Source: Paragonimus westermani
Taxonomy: Eukaryota; Platyhelminthes; Trematoda; Plagiorchiida; Troglotrematidae
Assembly: GCA_008508345.1 (NCBI GenBank)
Contig: QNGE01002737.1
Coordinates: 10,927-74,926 of the forward strand
Direction of reading: 5' to 3'
DNA length: 64,000 nt
Made by a program: the position numbers and the translations under genes. Shown here piece after piece: positions 1-13,000 of this stretch. The notes beneath the pieces were generated by a model. The model searched no databases. It was not told the DNA's origin and worked only from the letters and a program-made list of their open reading frames with translations. Numbering within the stretch: position 1 is the stretch's first letter; the number at the start of each line of letters is the position of its first letter.

Positions 1-130
1 TCTTTTTTGTCCTTCGTAGTACTCTTTCCTTTTAGGATATTCCACGTCACTGTTGAGGTGAGCGGCGGCCCGAGCCACAGTACCTTTGGTCAGGCTCATG
101 GTTGTTATGATGGTGATGATGATGATGAGG
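1..130 (+). mobile_element. RTE-like LINE 3' end, subfamily B
   Basis: The sequence from about 12 to 100 (gatattcca...gttgagg.gagcggc..ccgagccaca.taccttt...ggctcatgg) is clearly related to 37510-37580, the 3' end of the nested LINE in intron 20. It ends in a GAT simple repeat (109-130). Only the 3' untranslated tail is inside the window. Confidence 0.65.
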
Positions 131-907
131 TACTGTAATCAGGAGTGATTGTGGCGGTCTGCCGCGTTGTTCCACTAATTCAACAGTGATCACAGGTTTC
201 CGCTTCGTAAGAGTCATTGCTGTGTTTGAGTGACGTAAAGCAACAGATAGCAATGAGAGTTGAACATTGCCTATTGTCACAGATGCCAACAGCAGATCTG
301 TGCACAGATCAGTCGAATAAACAGAAGTCCGTTTACTCGATAATGCCTTGTCTTAATGGTACCGGCCGTACCATAACAGTGTTGACAGCCTGACATAGCA
401 GCTTGTCTGCATTGTCTGGTTGTGTCTTTCGGTCTCCTGTAGTCTAGAACGAGCTCGAACAACTTCACTATGTGGGTCTCCTGTAAACTGGTATAAGGGC
501 TTGTTTCTACCCATTCTGTGATCAATTGAGCCCTTGTTGGTGTTCATCACAGTAGAACCTACAGTCTTATGCAAGTCTATCGCTTTTCAGAAAGCGTGAA
601 GTTGGTGGACCGCCGTATTTCTTGTTATTGTCTTGCTCTCGTGCGACTCAGAACTGAAAAGTTTCCCTGTCAAAACCTATTTACTGATGGTTGCTCAATT
701 TGAGCAATTTTTACCTGAATTGTCCTGATTAAACTACTGGATTGCGTAATTCACCGGTCTTGTTTTGTCAACAGGTTGTCAGCGTGCGCGCAGAGTTTGT
801 GATCGTGTGATCCGTTGTTGCATGGGTCATTTAAGTACGTGCCATTTGATTGCCTTGCTGGTCGAACCTGTAGACAACTGAAGAATGTGTTCGCCTTTAC
901 TCTTCAG
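1..907. other. TRRAP intron, 3' part
   Basis: No exon can be supported here. The codon before exon 1 must come from an exon outside the window, because human TRRAP continues without a gap at this point. The first ~130 bases are a LINE 3' end (separate entry); I see nothing else recognisable. Confidence 0.7.
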
Positions 908-1054
908 GGTCTTCGCACACTTGAATTATGCGTGGACAATATGCAGCCGGATTTCTTACATGAACATTTGCACCAGGTCCGCGGGGACATGTTGTTGGCG
1001 CTGTATAATTCACTGCATTCTTCCAGTGATGGCGTGCAGAAAATGGCCTTCAAG
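908..1054 (+). CDS. TRRAP: TRRAP exon 1 of window (HEAT solenoid)
   Basis: 49 codons, phase 0 at both ends, after acceptor ctcttcag and before donor gtttgt. It opens with GLRTLELCVDNMQPDF, nearly identical to the human and yeast family signature, and this gives the identification. The human exon equivalent is preceded by a Gln codon, which must lie in an exon left of the window. Confidence 0.95.
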
Positions 1055-4000
1055 GTTTGTTTCACTCGTTTGTTCGTTTTTTCGAGGTTCAACTACGATC
1101 ATTCAACTTTTTTTCGTTATCATTGCTTTTTGTGATGGCAGAAGATAACCAGTTTTCATCGTCAAACAATCACTTTCCATCCACTGACGTCTTTATTATA
1201 TGGGCTGGATACTGTCATCGGCATTCCAGATAGTCCGGGTTCCATTTCACTAATGACGTTGTTACGGCGGCATTCTACTGAAAACAGCACCCAGGACCAT
1301 GTGTATCTGTTTTGGTGTGCAATGCGGTTTTCGGTTGCTTTTAACATACCCTTTGCGTCAGTTCTGGCGTGGTGTGGTTTGGCTAGTGGTAGTGTGCGCG
1401 CTTATTTATTCTCACTGGTTTGTGTGCCCTCAGACACAATACACATTTGTTAATGCATCTCTCGTTATGTGTGGTTAGTATGCGCCCTCATTCCTGGAGA
1501 TTATATGCATTCCTCATAACGTGAGTGCGACATGAATGCAATCAAACGTATATACAGAAAAACAGAGTAGAGGCCAGGGCGCTTTGTAGACTGTCGTTCT
1601 TCAGCTAGCGAGAAAATGGACCAGTCCACCAGGTTGTAAAAACCTTTGTTCCAAGTAATTTGATGACTCCACTTGGTTGCACAGCACCTTGCTTCACACC
1701 AAATCTGCCGTACTGCTTTTGGATGCATGGAGTTGTCAAGGGTGTGTCATGAAGTGATCTTAAAATTGTTTAATGTTGAAAGCCGTTGATTTTTCCCAGC
1801 ATAACACGAAAGTCCACTCGGTGAACGTTTAGAGGTTGTCAATACTGTTATGGGATCATTTTTTCTATTATAATGCTCCATTTTGCTAAGCGATAGATAA
1901 GAAGTTCTATTCGGATCCCGTACGCCTGGTTGAATCGTTTCTACCCATAAAGTACTGTATCTAATGCTCTCTAATTCCCACATGTTATCACATGGTTGCT
2001 TTGCTTCCTCGCTGCATAGGTTCTTGGCAAACTGGGACGCTTCAACAGGTTGAATCTGAATGAAGTGCAGCGCTTGCGTTTGGATTCTGCAGAAGGTGAA
2101 ACGGGGCCTCAGTTGCGTATGTTCATGAACGAATTTCAAACCCAACCATTAGATATGCCTGTGCGGTGTTTGGTGGATGCGGCTATCGAAATTTTGCAAG
2201 TGAGCAATCATTGAATAGTGTACTTAGTTTGTTTGTTCATAATGCTCAAGGATGTTTCCGTAGTCACTGAATTACCTTTAAACCTGCTCTCAGGATCCAA
2301 ACGTTGATCAGCCAACGAAAGTCCGGGCTTGGGACTTTCTTAAATCCGTGTGTATAGCTGCTTTGGACATACCACTCGTGCAGAACCTGCAGTGTGATAC
2401 ATTCTATGACCACTTCCGAAAGGACGCATTTCTTTCCAAAGTCAAATGGTTCATCAGTAAGACCACCTCAGATGATGAGTACACCAATGGCACTCGATCA
2501 TTGTTCCAGTCCCCCGACAACCTTGATGATGGTGAGTTTTATTATCGCTCACTTGCTCATTGAAAATTTTGCTTTATTGTGGTGACATGACGCATAGATA
2601 CGTAAAGATAAGTTCTCATCCGTTAATGGATCACTGTCGAATTGATTTTCAGATCTCGATGTACTGTTAAAGATGCCTTGTGACAGTCGTACTATTCATG
2701 TTCCCGCCCCTTTTCTAGAGTACTTACGCTCCTAATTCGTACATCAATTACTACTTGTCGCTGACACTCACACTCGCCGTGTTTTTCGTGATCTCCGTAT
2801 GTGTTGTGTTCTGGTGAATCTGTGAGCGTCGTCACGAAGCGATTGGACACGGTGCGACAATTTGCACGTTTTGCTGACCTATTGAGTTAACCTAGACGGC
2901 ATATTGATTACACTGTCAGCCTCTCAATCCTAGCATTCACTAGGGAAACATCTAACAAACAACGACCACCTGGCCTTCTAGGTTTGGGGTTAGAACAAGG
3001 CCGGTCCCTTGTTCTGGAAAAACTACACTGTTTCTAATACACTGCCACATATCTACAGCTTTCTGATAAGCTTTTGAAATAAATACTCTGGTTATGGACC
3101 CCCTATCGTTCTCTGGCGTAGGTGTGGTTTCTCCAGCGACTTCCCTGGTCCACATGTAATTATACTACTTCACACTACTACTGTTTGTACACCAAATCGC
3201 AACCTAATGTGTGGGTCGCCTTGTCTCCTACACACAACAGGCTGAATAGACGTTTGAAGACCTTTTCTCGACTATCCTTTCCAAGTTATCTCTCAGACTG
3301 TTCCCTGTTTCTAAACGTTATTCGAAGGACCCTAGAGCAGATAAAGTAAAACAAAATGACGATGTCCCAATATACCCCATGCCCATCCACCCCGTCTATA
3401 GTTCTCACTGTGCGCTGCTTAACTCTAGAAGACGAATTATTATTGCTGCGTTTGACGTCTGTGCTTCCAAACAGGCTGCTTCCGCCATGACGTTAAACTC
3501 TGGAAAGCACCTCTTTTGTGTTGCGGTGTCAGCGCTCACTTTGTCTACTAGCTGATGGTTGTACACTATCTACGCACTGTACAGCAGCCGTTATCGGCGA
3601 GGCCGAAAGAACTGCAACGCTTAATACACTGTCCGAATCATTGTCATTTTGTCATATTCTTATCAGTAGCAAGCTCTGGGCTATCCGCGTGATAGTCTTT
3701 AGAGTCGACAACAGATGCTACACCTTCCGAAGTCTTTTCGTTATGTTTGCGTATGCTGCCACTGACTGTAATGACAATGCTACAGCGTATGCGTTATACT
3801 TGAGCTTAACCACTGTCTTTAGGTATACGCAGTTATAAAATGCCCATTGTGACAGAATGTATGAACGTCCAGGTTGGCCGACATGTCGGTACAGTCCCAC
3901 TGAGCTGGTTGGTTTAAGGTCTTACAATGATGGGCGGTTGTTGCGGTTGTGCCCGGCCGCACACTGTTAGCGAGCGCTAGTCTAGACATCCGTAGCCTTT

Positions 4001-7000
4001 CCATTTATTACTGTTCTCCGAACAACACCGATCCCAGATAGACTCCATAACTATTGGTCATAGGTGGTTTCCTTTCATTTAAAATGATAGGTCTTGTTAG
4101 ACTAAATCCTTAGATTCGTACCATACGTTAGCACGAAGTCGCTTCGGTTCAACTTTTGCTGGATGACGAGTTCACTGACTGCAGCACCTTGCTCCGGATT
4201 AATTGACAGTATTTGCTACAGGGCACGTGCACCAAGCTAGGCAACGTTAACCTTTCGGACGCAATTGTTATGGTTCGCAAATCTCACGGGCGATTTTGGT
4301 TACAGGTTGCATAGTTTTTGACACCGTAACTCGTGGGCCCTGCAGACTTCATGTACCAGAGAAAATTTTTAGGGCTTTTTAGTGTCAAATCCGTTTCAGT
4401 GCCAATCCGTTCAACAACTTAAGGACATGTAAGAAGCTAAGTCATTCTCTAGTTGCCAATCAAGGAGCTGGGTTGACTAGAGACGTGAAACTGTCTGCAC
4501 GTCAGATCATGTATCCATGGTAAATCGAGTAAGGTAGTTTGCTGGGCATCATCATCATTATCATCATGAACAATGGTTCTTACTGTTGTTCGATTGTCAT
4601 ACAACTATGAAGTAAAAAACGACCTTTTCAGGGTAATAAAACGAGAGGAGAGAGAGGGAGTCCTAACCACTAAAAATAGTTGCGTTTGTATTCACTCATT
4701 CAGCGTCACAGTGCCCACAACTGATCTATAGGTGAAAGTTGGACGTCATCAGCAAGACAGCCTTCTTACAGCTTCCACTATCCTCGAAGTTTCCAACCCA
4801 AACAACGAACATGACCTACAGTGACCAACCCCTTAATGAAGGACTTCATTTCTCTGTCAGGCCATCATCTCCCAGTCGGCTGCAACACCGACCAATAGTG
4901 GACAGTATGGCAGGCGACAAGCTGGAATCTCTAGTACGTGATCTAGCCATCGTAGCTAACACACGTCATTCATAATGGCGGAAATCTTAGACTGTTCAGC
5001 ATAAACCCTTCAGTTGGATCATCGGAATAAAACACCGACGGTGTGTTCACGTTCTTAGTCGGTACACCCGTGCGTTTAAGCGACTCTATAAGCGTAAACC
5101 GATCTACTGAATCAAACGCGCCTTTATGGTCGAGAAGTACAGCAGTTGTTGGCCGGCGACTGTTCCAGAATGTAGTGAATAGCAAAAAATTTTACCCACA
5201 CGTCCTCGTTTACGTCGAAACCCTTCCTGTTTTTCCTTAACATCTACCTCCCGAGCTGCAGTGAGTCGACGAAGTATAATGTCCGCCGGAACCATAGTAA
5301 TTACGGGTCAAGCTAATCTCCCATAGTTTTTGCAAGAGCTCAAAACTTGTTTCTTGAATATAGGATTTATTATCGAGTGACCCCAGCACAAAGGGATGTT
5401 TTCCGTCGTCCGCAGAGGTTGAAACAGTTGAATCAATGCCCCTACTAACAGTACCCCATCTTCTTTGAAACGCGCCAGGATGAAGTTACTTGGGCCAACA
5501 GCCCTATTACGTTTAAAGGCTCAAATACAATTTTGGACCTCAGTTTTATTGGGTGGTCCTAAATCTACCGACCAGGGTGCCACACTGCAAGTTTCTGGCA
5601 GTAATACATCAGAAACATGAGACCAGACAAGCTGATCCTCAAAGTATTCCGCCCGCTGCTCTAAACTTCCGTCTGTATCTGGCAACTCTAGGGATTTCTC
5701 CGAAATCTAATGTCTGTTCAGTCCGCGAACCACCGTGCCGCATGACACAGTACCTGCTTCATGAATGGTCTGTGAGATTTTGGTCCGGCATGTATTAAGA
5801 TCCTTGGGGTGAGAACTACTAAGCTTGCTTCGTATTTACGCTTCACCGATCGAATAATCAGGTTCACAGCAGCGGACAGCTGCTGTCGATGGTCTTCTTG
5901 ACATACAAAACTTAGGACAAAACGACAACGTACCAGTGCATGATATCAATCCACTTATGTGCTGCAATAAGAACGATAGTCCTGAATGGACCCTTGCTAC
6001 CCATAACTAACAACTTCGTGGTCACTCCGAGATTAGGTCTGATTCGAAGAAGGAGGTTGCCAAATGTAACAATGATGCGGACGGTATCCAAAACTAGCGC
6101 TCGTTGAAACTAGTTCATGCTGGACGCACAGTTACATCAGCCGCCTGCCATTGCCCAAGCGATTCGGTGCTATCCCAAACCTACCATTTAAGAAAGAATC
6201 GGCCTCATCGGGACGGCCTATCAGAGCGTTCATATTTCCGACCAGAATGACTATCAGAATCGTTTGCCAACCGAAGGAGAACGGCTAGATCCGAGTAAAA
6301 TTCGTCCCTCCCACTGAAGTCACTGCACTCAGTTGAAGCATAAACAGATGCAACGAAAAAAAACTGAATATGTTTCGTCTAGAGCCGGCCTTCACAAAAC
6401 CTATCAAGCGAACGACACAAAGCGTACTGTTTACAGGAATCCAATTCAACACGTGGCTGCGGTCGTCGCGTTGAGATCTATGCTTATTCCAGCCCGATCG
6501 GTAATGGTGGCCGTGGAGTCACTAGAAGTGTGTAACCAGTATGGGTTAGATAGTTTGGATGCCGTTAGTTCCATACATTGACTACTGCCCATTGTAGTCC
6601 CCGAAGTGTAGCGGACATCGACATTTAACGGGTTTGATGTTCGTGCGAGAGCGGCTTGTTGGCCTTTCTTTTAGAGTGCGAACGTTGAAATCACCTATAG
6701 TTATCCGCGTCGTGTGTCTAAACAAGGGACGAGGGAGGCCTGAGGCTAGATGGCAAGAGGTGGGATTTACCGGCACAGCGTGACTATGTTTGGCTATTCT
6801 TGTTGAGACCGGTAGCGTTATGAGTATGAATGGTGTTCTGGAGGAGTCTGTGAACTAAGTCGGTTCGCCTATCCATCCTACTGTGCGAAGCAGACAGGGC
6901 TACCCGCTTTATACTGCGAGAATTACTGGTGTTGCGACCATTCATGGTTTTATGTGAGCTGAGATACTGCCAGGACGCCCAGACTTAGACGGGAGAAGGA

Positions 7001-10000
7001 CGAGGGTCCTCAATCAGAGTCTTTGGCTCAAAAGCCTATACCGCTAGGCAGTGGATGGGTGCGAGTGTACCAGAGTCAGTACTTTTTCTGGAAAAGGATA
7101 CTAACCCCCTTGCAATCCCCTTCCTGGAGGACCGGGAGACTGTGGTTTGCCAGACTTATTGGCCTGCCTGATTTGAGTGACTCCGTCGGCTTTGTCGTCG
7201 CACCGTCCAGTTTAGCCCAATAGATCACCTAAATGCACACGCCTTCACACCGTTTCAAGATCCAGTCTCGTTATGATGACCGTTTTAGCCAACCGTTTTC
7301 TTCTGCGCTGTTACCACCACATGTTTGTCCACGTTTCCAGGTTGATAGATTTCAAACGCAAGGGTTTTGGCGCAATCGTTCCGACTGGTATGGTAGAATG
7401 AGGACATTTTTATGTTCTGAAGCAAACAGATGTCAGTTCCCTACCTAAGAAAGGAATCAAGGACTCTTTTGGAAACCACAGAGTAATTAACTTGCTCTCA
7501 GTCATATCTAAGTTCCTAGCACTCGCTACACCCCACTGGTTTATTACAGCTTCGGAGACAGAGACTAAGGAAGAACAAATGGCGATTCACACTTCATTTG
7601 GCTTTGTAAATCACTGTTATGCTTCACGTAATCCTGCAGCGAAATCATACGAACAACTGACTGTCCACTGGGGACTAGTTGCGCAAGCCTTTGTCTTAAA
7701 ACTCACTGTTACCTTCACTCCATCGTGATCGTGAGATTGGACTTCGTTATCACTTGAAACGCCGATCCGTAGCATTATCCATAAATGAATACGAATAATC
7801 GGCTACGGTATGGTTGAAGATTTGCATTTCAGAGACATCGTGATAATGAGTATTCACCAGCTCAAAGCTTACACAAAAGAGCTGATCTTTACCAATTGTC
7901 TCGAGCTAGAGAAATACGACGTGGAAGCAGGAGTGAAAGAACATGAAACTGAGCGAACCGGTGTGTCAGAACAACGAATACTTCTGATATTTCCCCATAG
8001 TTTACACCGGTGAGGATGATTAATTTGAGAGGTCCCACCCGGAGCTTCTAGGTATGAGCTTTTCCTGATAGATCCTGTCCAGAACCAATGACTCAGGCAT
8101 CTGACTCACTTAACAATGATAGGCTAGTCCGGCCCGATGACACAGTGAGTTTCCCATATATCCTTAGTTTTGATTGCTGCTGCGCACAGTGAATATATTT
8201 TCAATGGTGTGTCAAGTTTCTGATGGCTACTCTATGTTTCTTGACCGCATTGATTGAAATACCTCCGGTTATGGTTAACCAGTTAACGGTCGGAGTGCAC
8301 GTTGTTTTAGGATGCTTTTTCTGCCCCTGTCACTCTTATGCGGAAGGTAGCGGCTTTAGAGCCATGCAACCATTTATGTCGTTTACTCACAAATTCATGT
8401 TTTATTATCAGTGCCCTCCTACAAATTCGATAATGTGACTCACAACTTTTCGACGTGGTTGTACTTGAAGAGATCGAAGCCCACGTCCACATAACCATCC
8501 AGTTGAACGAAGTCCGCATGCTTAAGCACCATGTTAGGTAAGTAGAAAAAGTAAGACTCAGCCTGCTGCACCTGCAAGTATCCGTCTCCAGTCCAGCAAT
8601 GAAGTAAGATGCGCTGCGATAGGTTTTAGAGTTGTCGATGAAGATATCTAAGATACTATACGAGTGATTTGTGAAATTTGAGATCGTAACCTACCTTTGA
8701 CTTCGTCTGTTGCCTATCTACCTAGTAACGTTGCCTCACATAGTATTGCCGTTTAGCCAGAATCAACGGATGGAAGCGCTATCGAAATTTGAAATTTTGA
8801 AATTGAAATTTGACTCCTTCGTTGCTTCAAACTAGTTGTTGATTGTGACATTGATCGCCTCACGGTTGACCTTATCGCTAGTTTGAGTCGACCTGTGTAA
8901 CTGCAACGATCTATACTTCTCTGTACCACCTCACTCCGTTGTGACGCCATTGTGTTCTCCCTTTTACCATCTACTCGTTTTTTCTACCGAAATCACACTA
9001 CTTTGGCGACTCATACAAGAGTACAGAGTGCTTTGACGCAGATCCTTGATCTTTACGTTCGTTAAGCCCCGTTCTTTCTGTTTTATTTTTTCTAACATCG
9101 CGTTTTATTTGCTGAGCGAAACCATTCCTAAGCAGTTTAATAGACCAGGATGTTCGTGTGTTCATGTCATTAAACTTACTTTCTCATTATTACATCCTGT
9201 GTAAACTTCACCAGTACGAATCAGACGGTCCGTTATCGCATTAATTTTATGCTGGCTCAGCATCATGACTATTCATACTCAGCACAGATTTTGTTTATAA
9301 TAACTGGATTGAGAGTAACAGCGTGACGAGCAAGTTTTAGTACTTAACGTTTCAACCACCTCGGATGACCTTCCTCAAGAGCGTTGTAGGTTACACCTCA
9401 TCTTCACCGGTGGGCGTTCAACAGCCTCCTACTGCGGTTGACTATGCATCCACTAAGCAACTTTCTAAAAGTTTGGTTACGAGTTGTATCTGAACAGTAA
9501 CCTGTAATTCAAATATTTTGGCATCTCTTCATACTGCTTCAATTGAGCCTTTTTTTAAATTTTGTTGAAGATTTGGATTCCAGTGTGATGATCCGAGTAC
9601 TGGCCGGCCTTTTCCTTGCTGGTTTGAATAAACCACTGCGAGAAACGCATGGAGATTTTATCACTTTTATCGTCCGTCACTTGACACTGGTGTCTGTTTT
9701 CGAGCATTTAAGTCACATCTGCTCGGATGAAACTGTGATTTCATCGGAATCGACCGATTTGGGACCACCTGTTCTCCGGCTGGATTCGTTCAATCCAACT
9801 GCCTGTCCTGATCTTGGTTCAACGCATATGATTCACAATGCCTCGCCACCACCACCAAAACTCTTTGTAAGTAGCACTTGATTTGAAGTTAAAGCCTTGT
9901 GAAACGTTTCTTTCTGCTATCTTAATCGCTTCACAAACGGTTAATCCGCTACTAGTATAGTGTAGTGCCCAATCACCCGAGCTCAGTATAAAGACATATA

Positions 10001-13000
10001 GAAGATCGTGTTTTCAGTAATTCATCTTCAGGCTGGTACGATTACATAAGGAGTTAGTAGAGTGCGATCGAGATATCGACCATACTTATTACCGAGAAAC
10101 GGGGCCACCGATCTGTCGGTTGTGTCGCGCTTGTCCATTGGGTTGGTCGCGCATGTTGCCCATCAATCCGATGGATTTATGGCCATGGTATGTGCAGCGT
10201 CCGAACAAACCGTTTTTGATGACATAAAACCTGATCGAGTAGCCTGATTCCGATAGCCCCGGCACTACAAAGTGTTCTAATTTGGACAGCTTTTGATGGG
10301 TTGCCTGGCACGCGATATACCACTTTGAAGGCTTGATCAGTTTTCACCTGGTGCCAGCTTTCAACCAAATGAGCGATGTATTGTACTCTGTATTACCGTA
10401 TAATTCAGATTACAATGTGCATTTTCGCTGCTCCGGATCCTGGCTTTCTGATTTTGTCAACCTTGCATACCATTTTATGTTGGGTTGGTTGCATCGCCGT
10501 TATCACTTTATCCTTTTAACGCGCAGTTTTCTGACATGTTGATGCCCTACCTGCAATGATAACTGTTGTCGCTCCTTTTATTTCCACTAGCAAGCCAGTT
10601 TTGAACCTGGTTCATTTGCTGCGGCGCGTCTGCTTCGTACTGTTGGCTGTTCGCACAACGCGTCTGCTCTGTCTGCCAAGCCAGTCCTCAATTCGACGCT
10701 TCTGGTTGACGCAATCCTGTTTGGCATGGCTCACGAGGATAAGCAGCTCATTCAACCGATGGCTGAGCTATTGGAAATTGTGCATGAAACAGTGTGTGTT
10801 TTGTTTCGCGCGACCCAGACGGACGGTGATTGCGCTGAATCTACTGTGGCCAACCGAGTGAGCAAGGCTGTGCTCCGTCTGCCTCTATACAACCGCTTGG
10901 CTCATGTTGTGGTGGATATGTTACATCATCCGGCTTGGTGAGTACTTGCCTGTAATCTCGTTGGTTTCAGTAATCCCTCACCAGCTTTTTGGTTGTGTTG
11001 TTAGCCTACACGAGCCCCTTAGTTGCATCTGATGGGATGTTCTGTTGCTATCGCTTTACGAAGCTGCCTAACACGCGAAACAGCTTTTGAGCTGTACGCA
11101 CTTCAACAACATCTTAGGTGTAGTCTTCGCCAATACAGTTGAACAGGCGTCTATCTTTATGCTTCACGATGACAATATTCTGTCGTGATTGAGCACACCA
11201 AATTTGTTCGTCCGCGTGTGAACAATCCGCGATTTGAATACTAGAGAAGAGTTTGTACTACACAACAGTTCCTGAAGATCCACCACCAGCTTGACTTGTG
11301 CGAGGCAGAAAAGAATAAAACCAGCAAATTAACCGACAAAAGATTGTATCGCCTGTGGAAGTGGAGTAAACAAACAACCAAACGCTTCGAACTACCATGA
11401 TTTACACTGTCTGCCTCTAGACGCTGAGTAGTGAGCTTACTTTCTTCTTGCCGCTCACTTTGCTGACTATCATGTTGCAATCGGTGTTACTAGTCATTAG
11501 GATTTTGATAACATTTTTGCTTTTATTCCGATTAGATCAAGTGGTGAAGAATAACTTAATTTTAAATGTTAACCATCCCGTGTTTGATTTGTAGGTATGT
11601 CAAATGGGGTGGATGCGCCACGATTATCAGTCTCTTCCGATTGGTCCATCCCAACTGGTTCGTAATACACCTCCTGCCAATTTTACGTGGGTTACTGCAT
11701 TGTATTCACGATTTATCTGGTCAAATGAGCCAGGGAGCTTTGTGTGTCGCACGCGATTGCGGTCGGCTTCTTATTCAAACAGTATTTTCCACTGCCAGTG
11801 AGATTCTAACTAGTGAAGAACCACCGTCATCTCAAAATTCCCTGGGTGAGGAATCGTCGCGTGATGACACTGCTGTTCGATATGGAATCGGCTGCAAGCG
11901 TACTGCATCTGGCGGTCGACGTCGACAACAGTCTACCATTTCTGCCAGCGTACGCCGCCCGCTCCACCTCCGGCGGGGACGCAGCGCTTCTACTTCAATA
12001 ATCACCCCTGAAGCTATGAGCACTGAGGAACAAAGTTGTTCCGAAAGGATGAAGGAATCGAAAGCAACTAGCCATAAGGATGAACATTCTAACCAAGCCA
12101 TAGTACGTTGGAGTAGTTACAAGACTGAATGTTAGGTGGTCTGTGGTATCTTTTCATAATCATCGTAGGAGATTGGTGAAGTCCATCTAACATCTCTTTA
12201 TCAGGGACGCTTTTAGGCCATTTATAGGTGTATCACTGCCTTTGCAGGTATTACCGATGTTCAAGAATGTTTCTGGCGCCCTCCTTTTCATTTAATCGGG
12301 CTTATTGCTCCAGTTCAATTAGTGTCGAGTATTGCTTGGTAGTGCAATCCATTTGCGTGCATCCTACACAAACGTGCTGTGAACAAGTTCTGTCGCTTGA
12401 CTTTGCTGTTGTCTTTAGTTGTTTTGTATCCTAACTGTTTGCATCATCTCACTATAGTTTTCACCTGCGGATGCTGTGGCTGTCGAATTGATTGACGCAC
12501 TACTGAGCGAAACTGCATCCGTACGCGATGAAGCACGCTGTTTGCTTCGTCTGTTATCCGATTGCATAGAACGGCCATTGTCTGTGCTATTGGCGCCGCA
12601 TTGGAGATCACGTCTCGGCCATCTACTGCCTCCACAACCACCGTTACGTCTTCTTGAATTCCCCATTTCCACGCAACTTATGATTCTGGTGAGTGTTGTT
12701 GCCTGTCCTGGTGGTTTTTATTTTGTTCCGGTAATCTACTTAGGTCTTGTCCTCATAATGAATTTTTCTTGTTTCTTGTTAGGAAACCAATTATTTCTTT
12801 GGACAAGCTGAGGTTGTCCGAACCAAATCGAAGTCTGTCGATTCTTCTACTACCTCTGTTGATCTACACATCGGTGGGGTTGGTCTACTTCGTTATGATC
12901 CAACCCAGCGAGCTGATCGTTGCTTCTTGATTGATGTGCGTTCCCTGCTGACGCAGCCGGATACAATCAGTATGGATTCCGGAACACCTGCTTCTGAGAC

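Noticed and set aside
47..289. Minus-strand frame with a histidine run.
   Set aside because: It is the GAT simple-repeat tail of a LINE read in reverse, not a protein.
10033..10215. Open stretch with a plausible acceptor (atcttcag) and a good donor (gtatgt at 10189), considered as an extra TRRAP exon.
   Set aside because: Exons 4 and 5 already join in phase 0. The frame that ends at this donor has a TAA just after the acceptor, the other open frame would need a phase-2 partner, and I see no TRRAP similarity.
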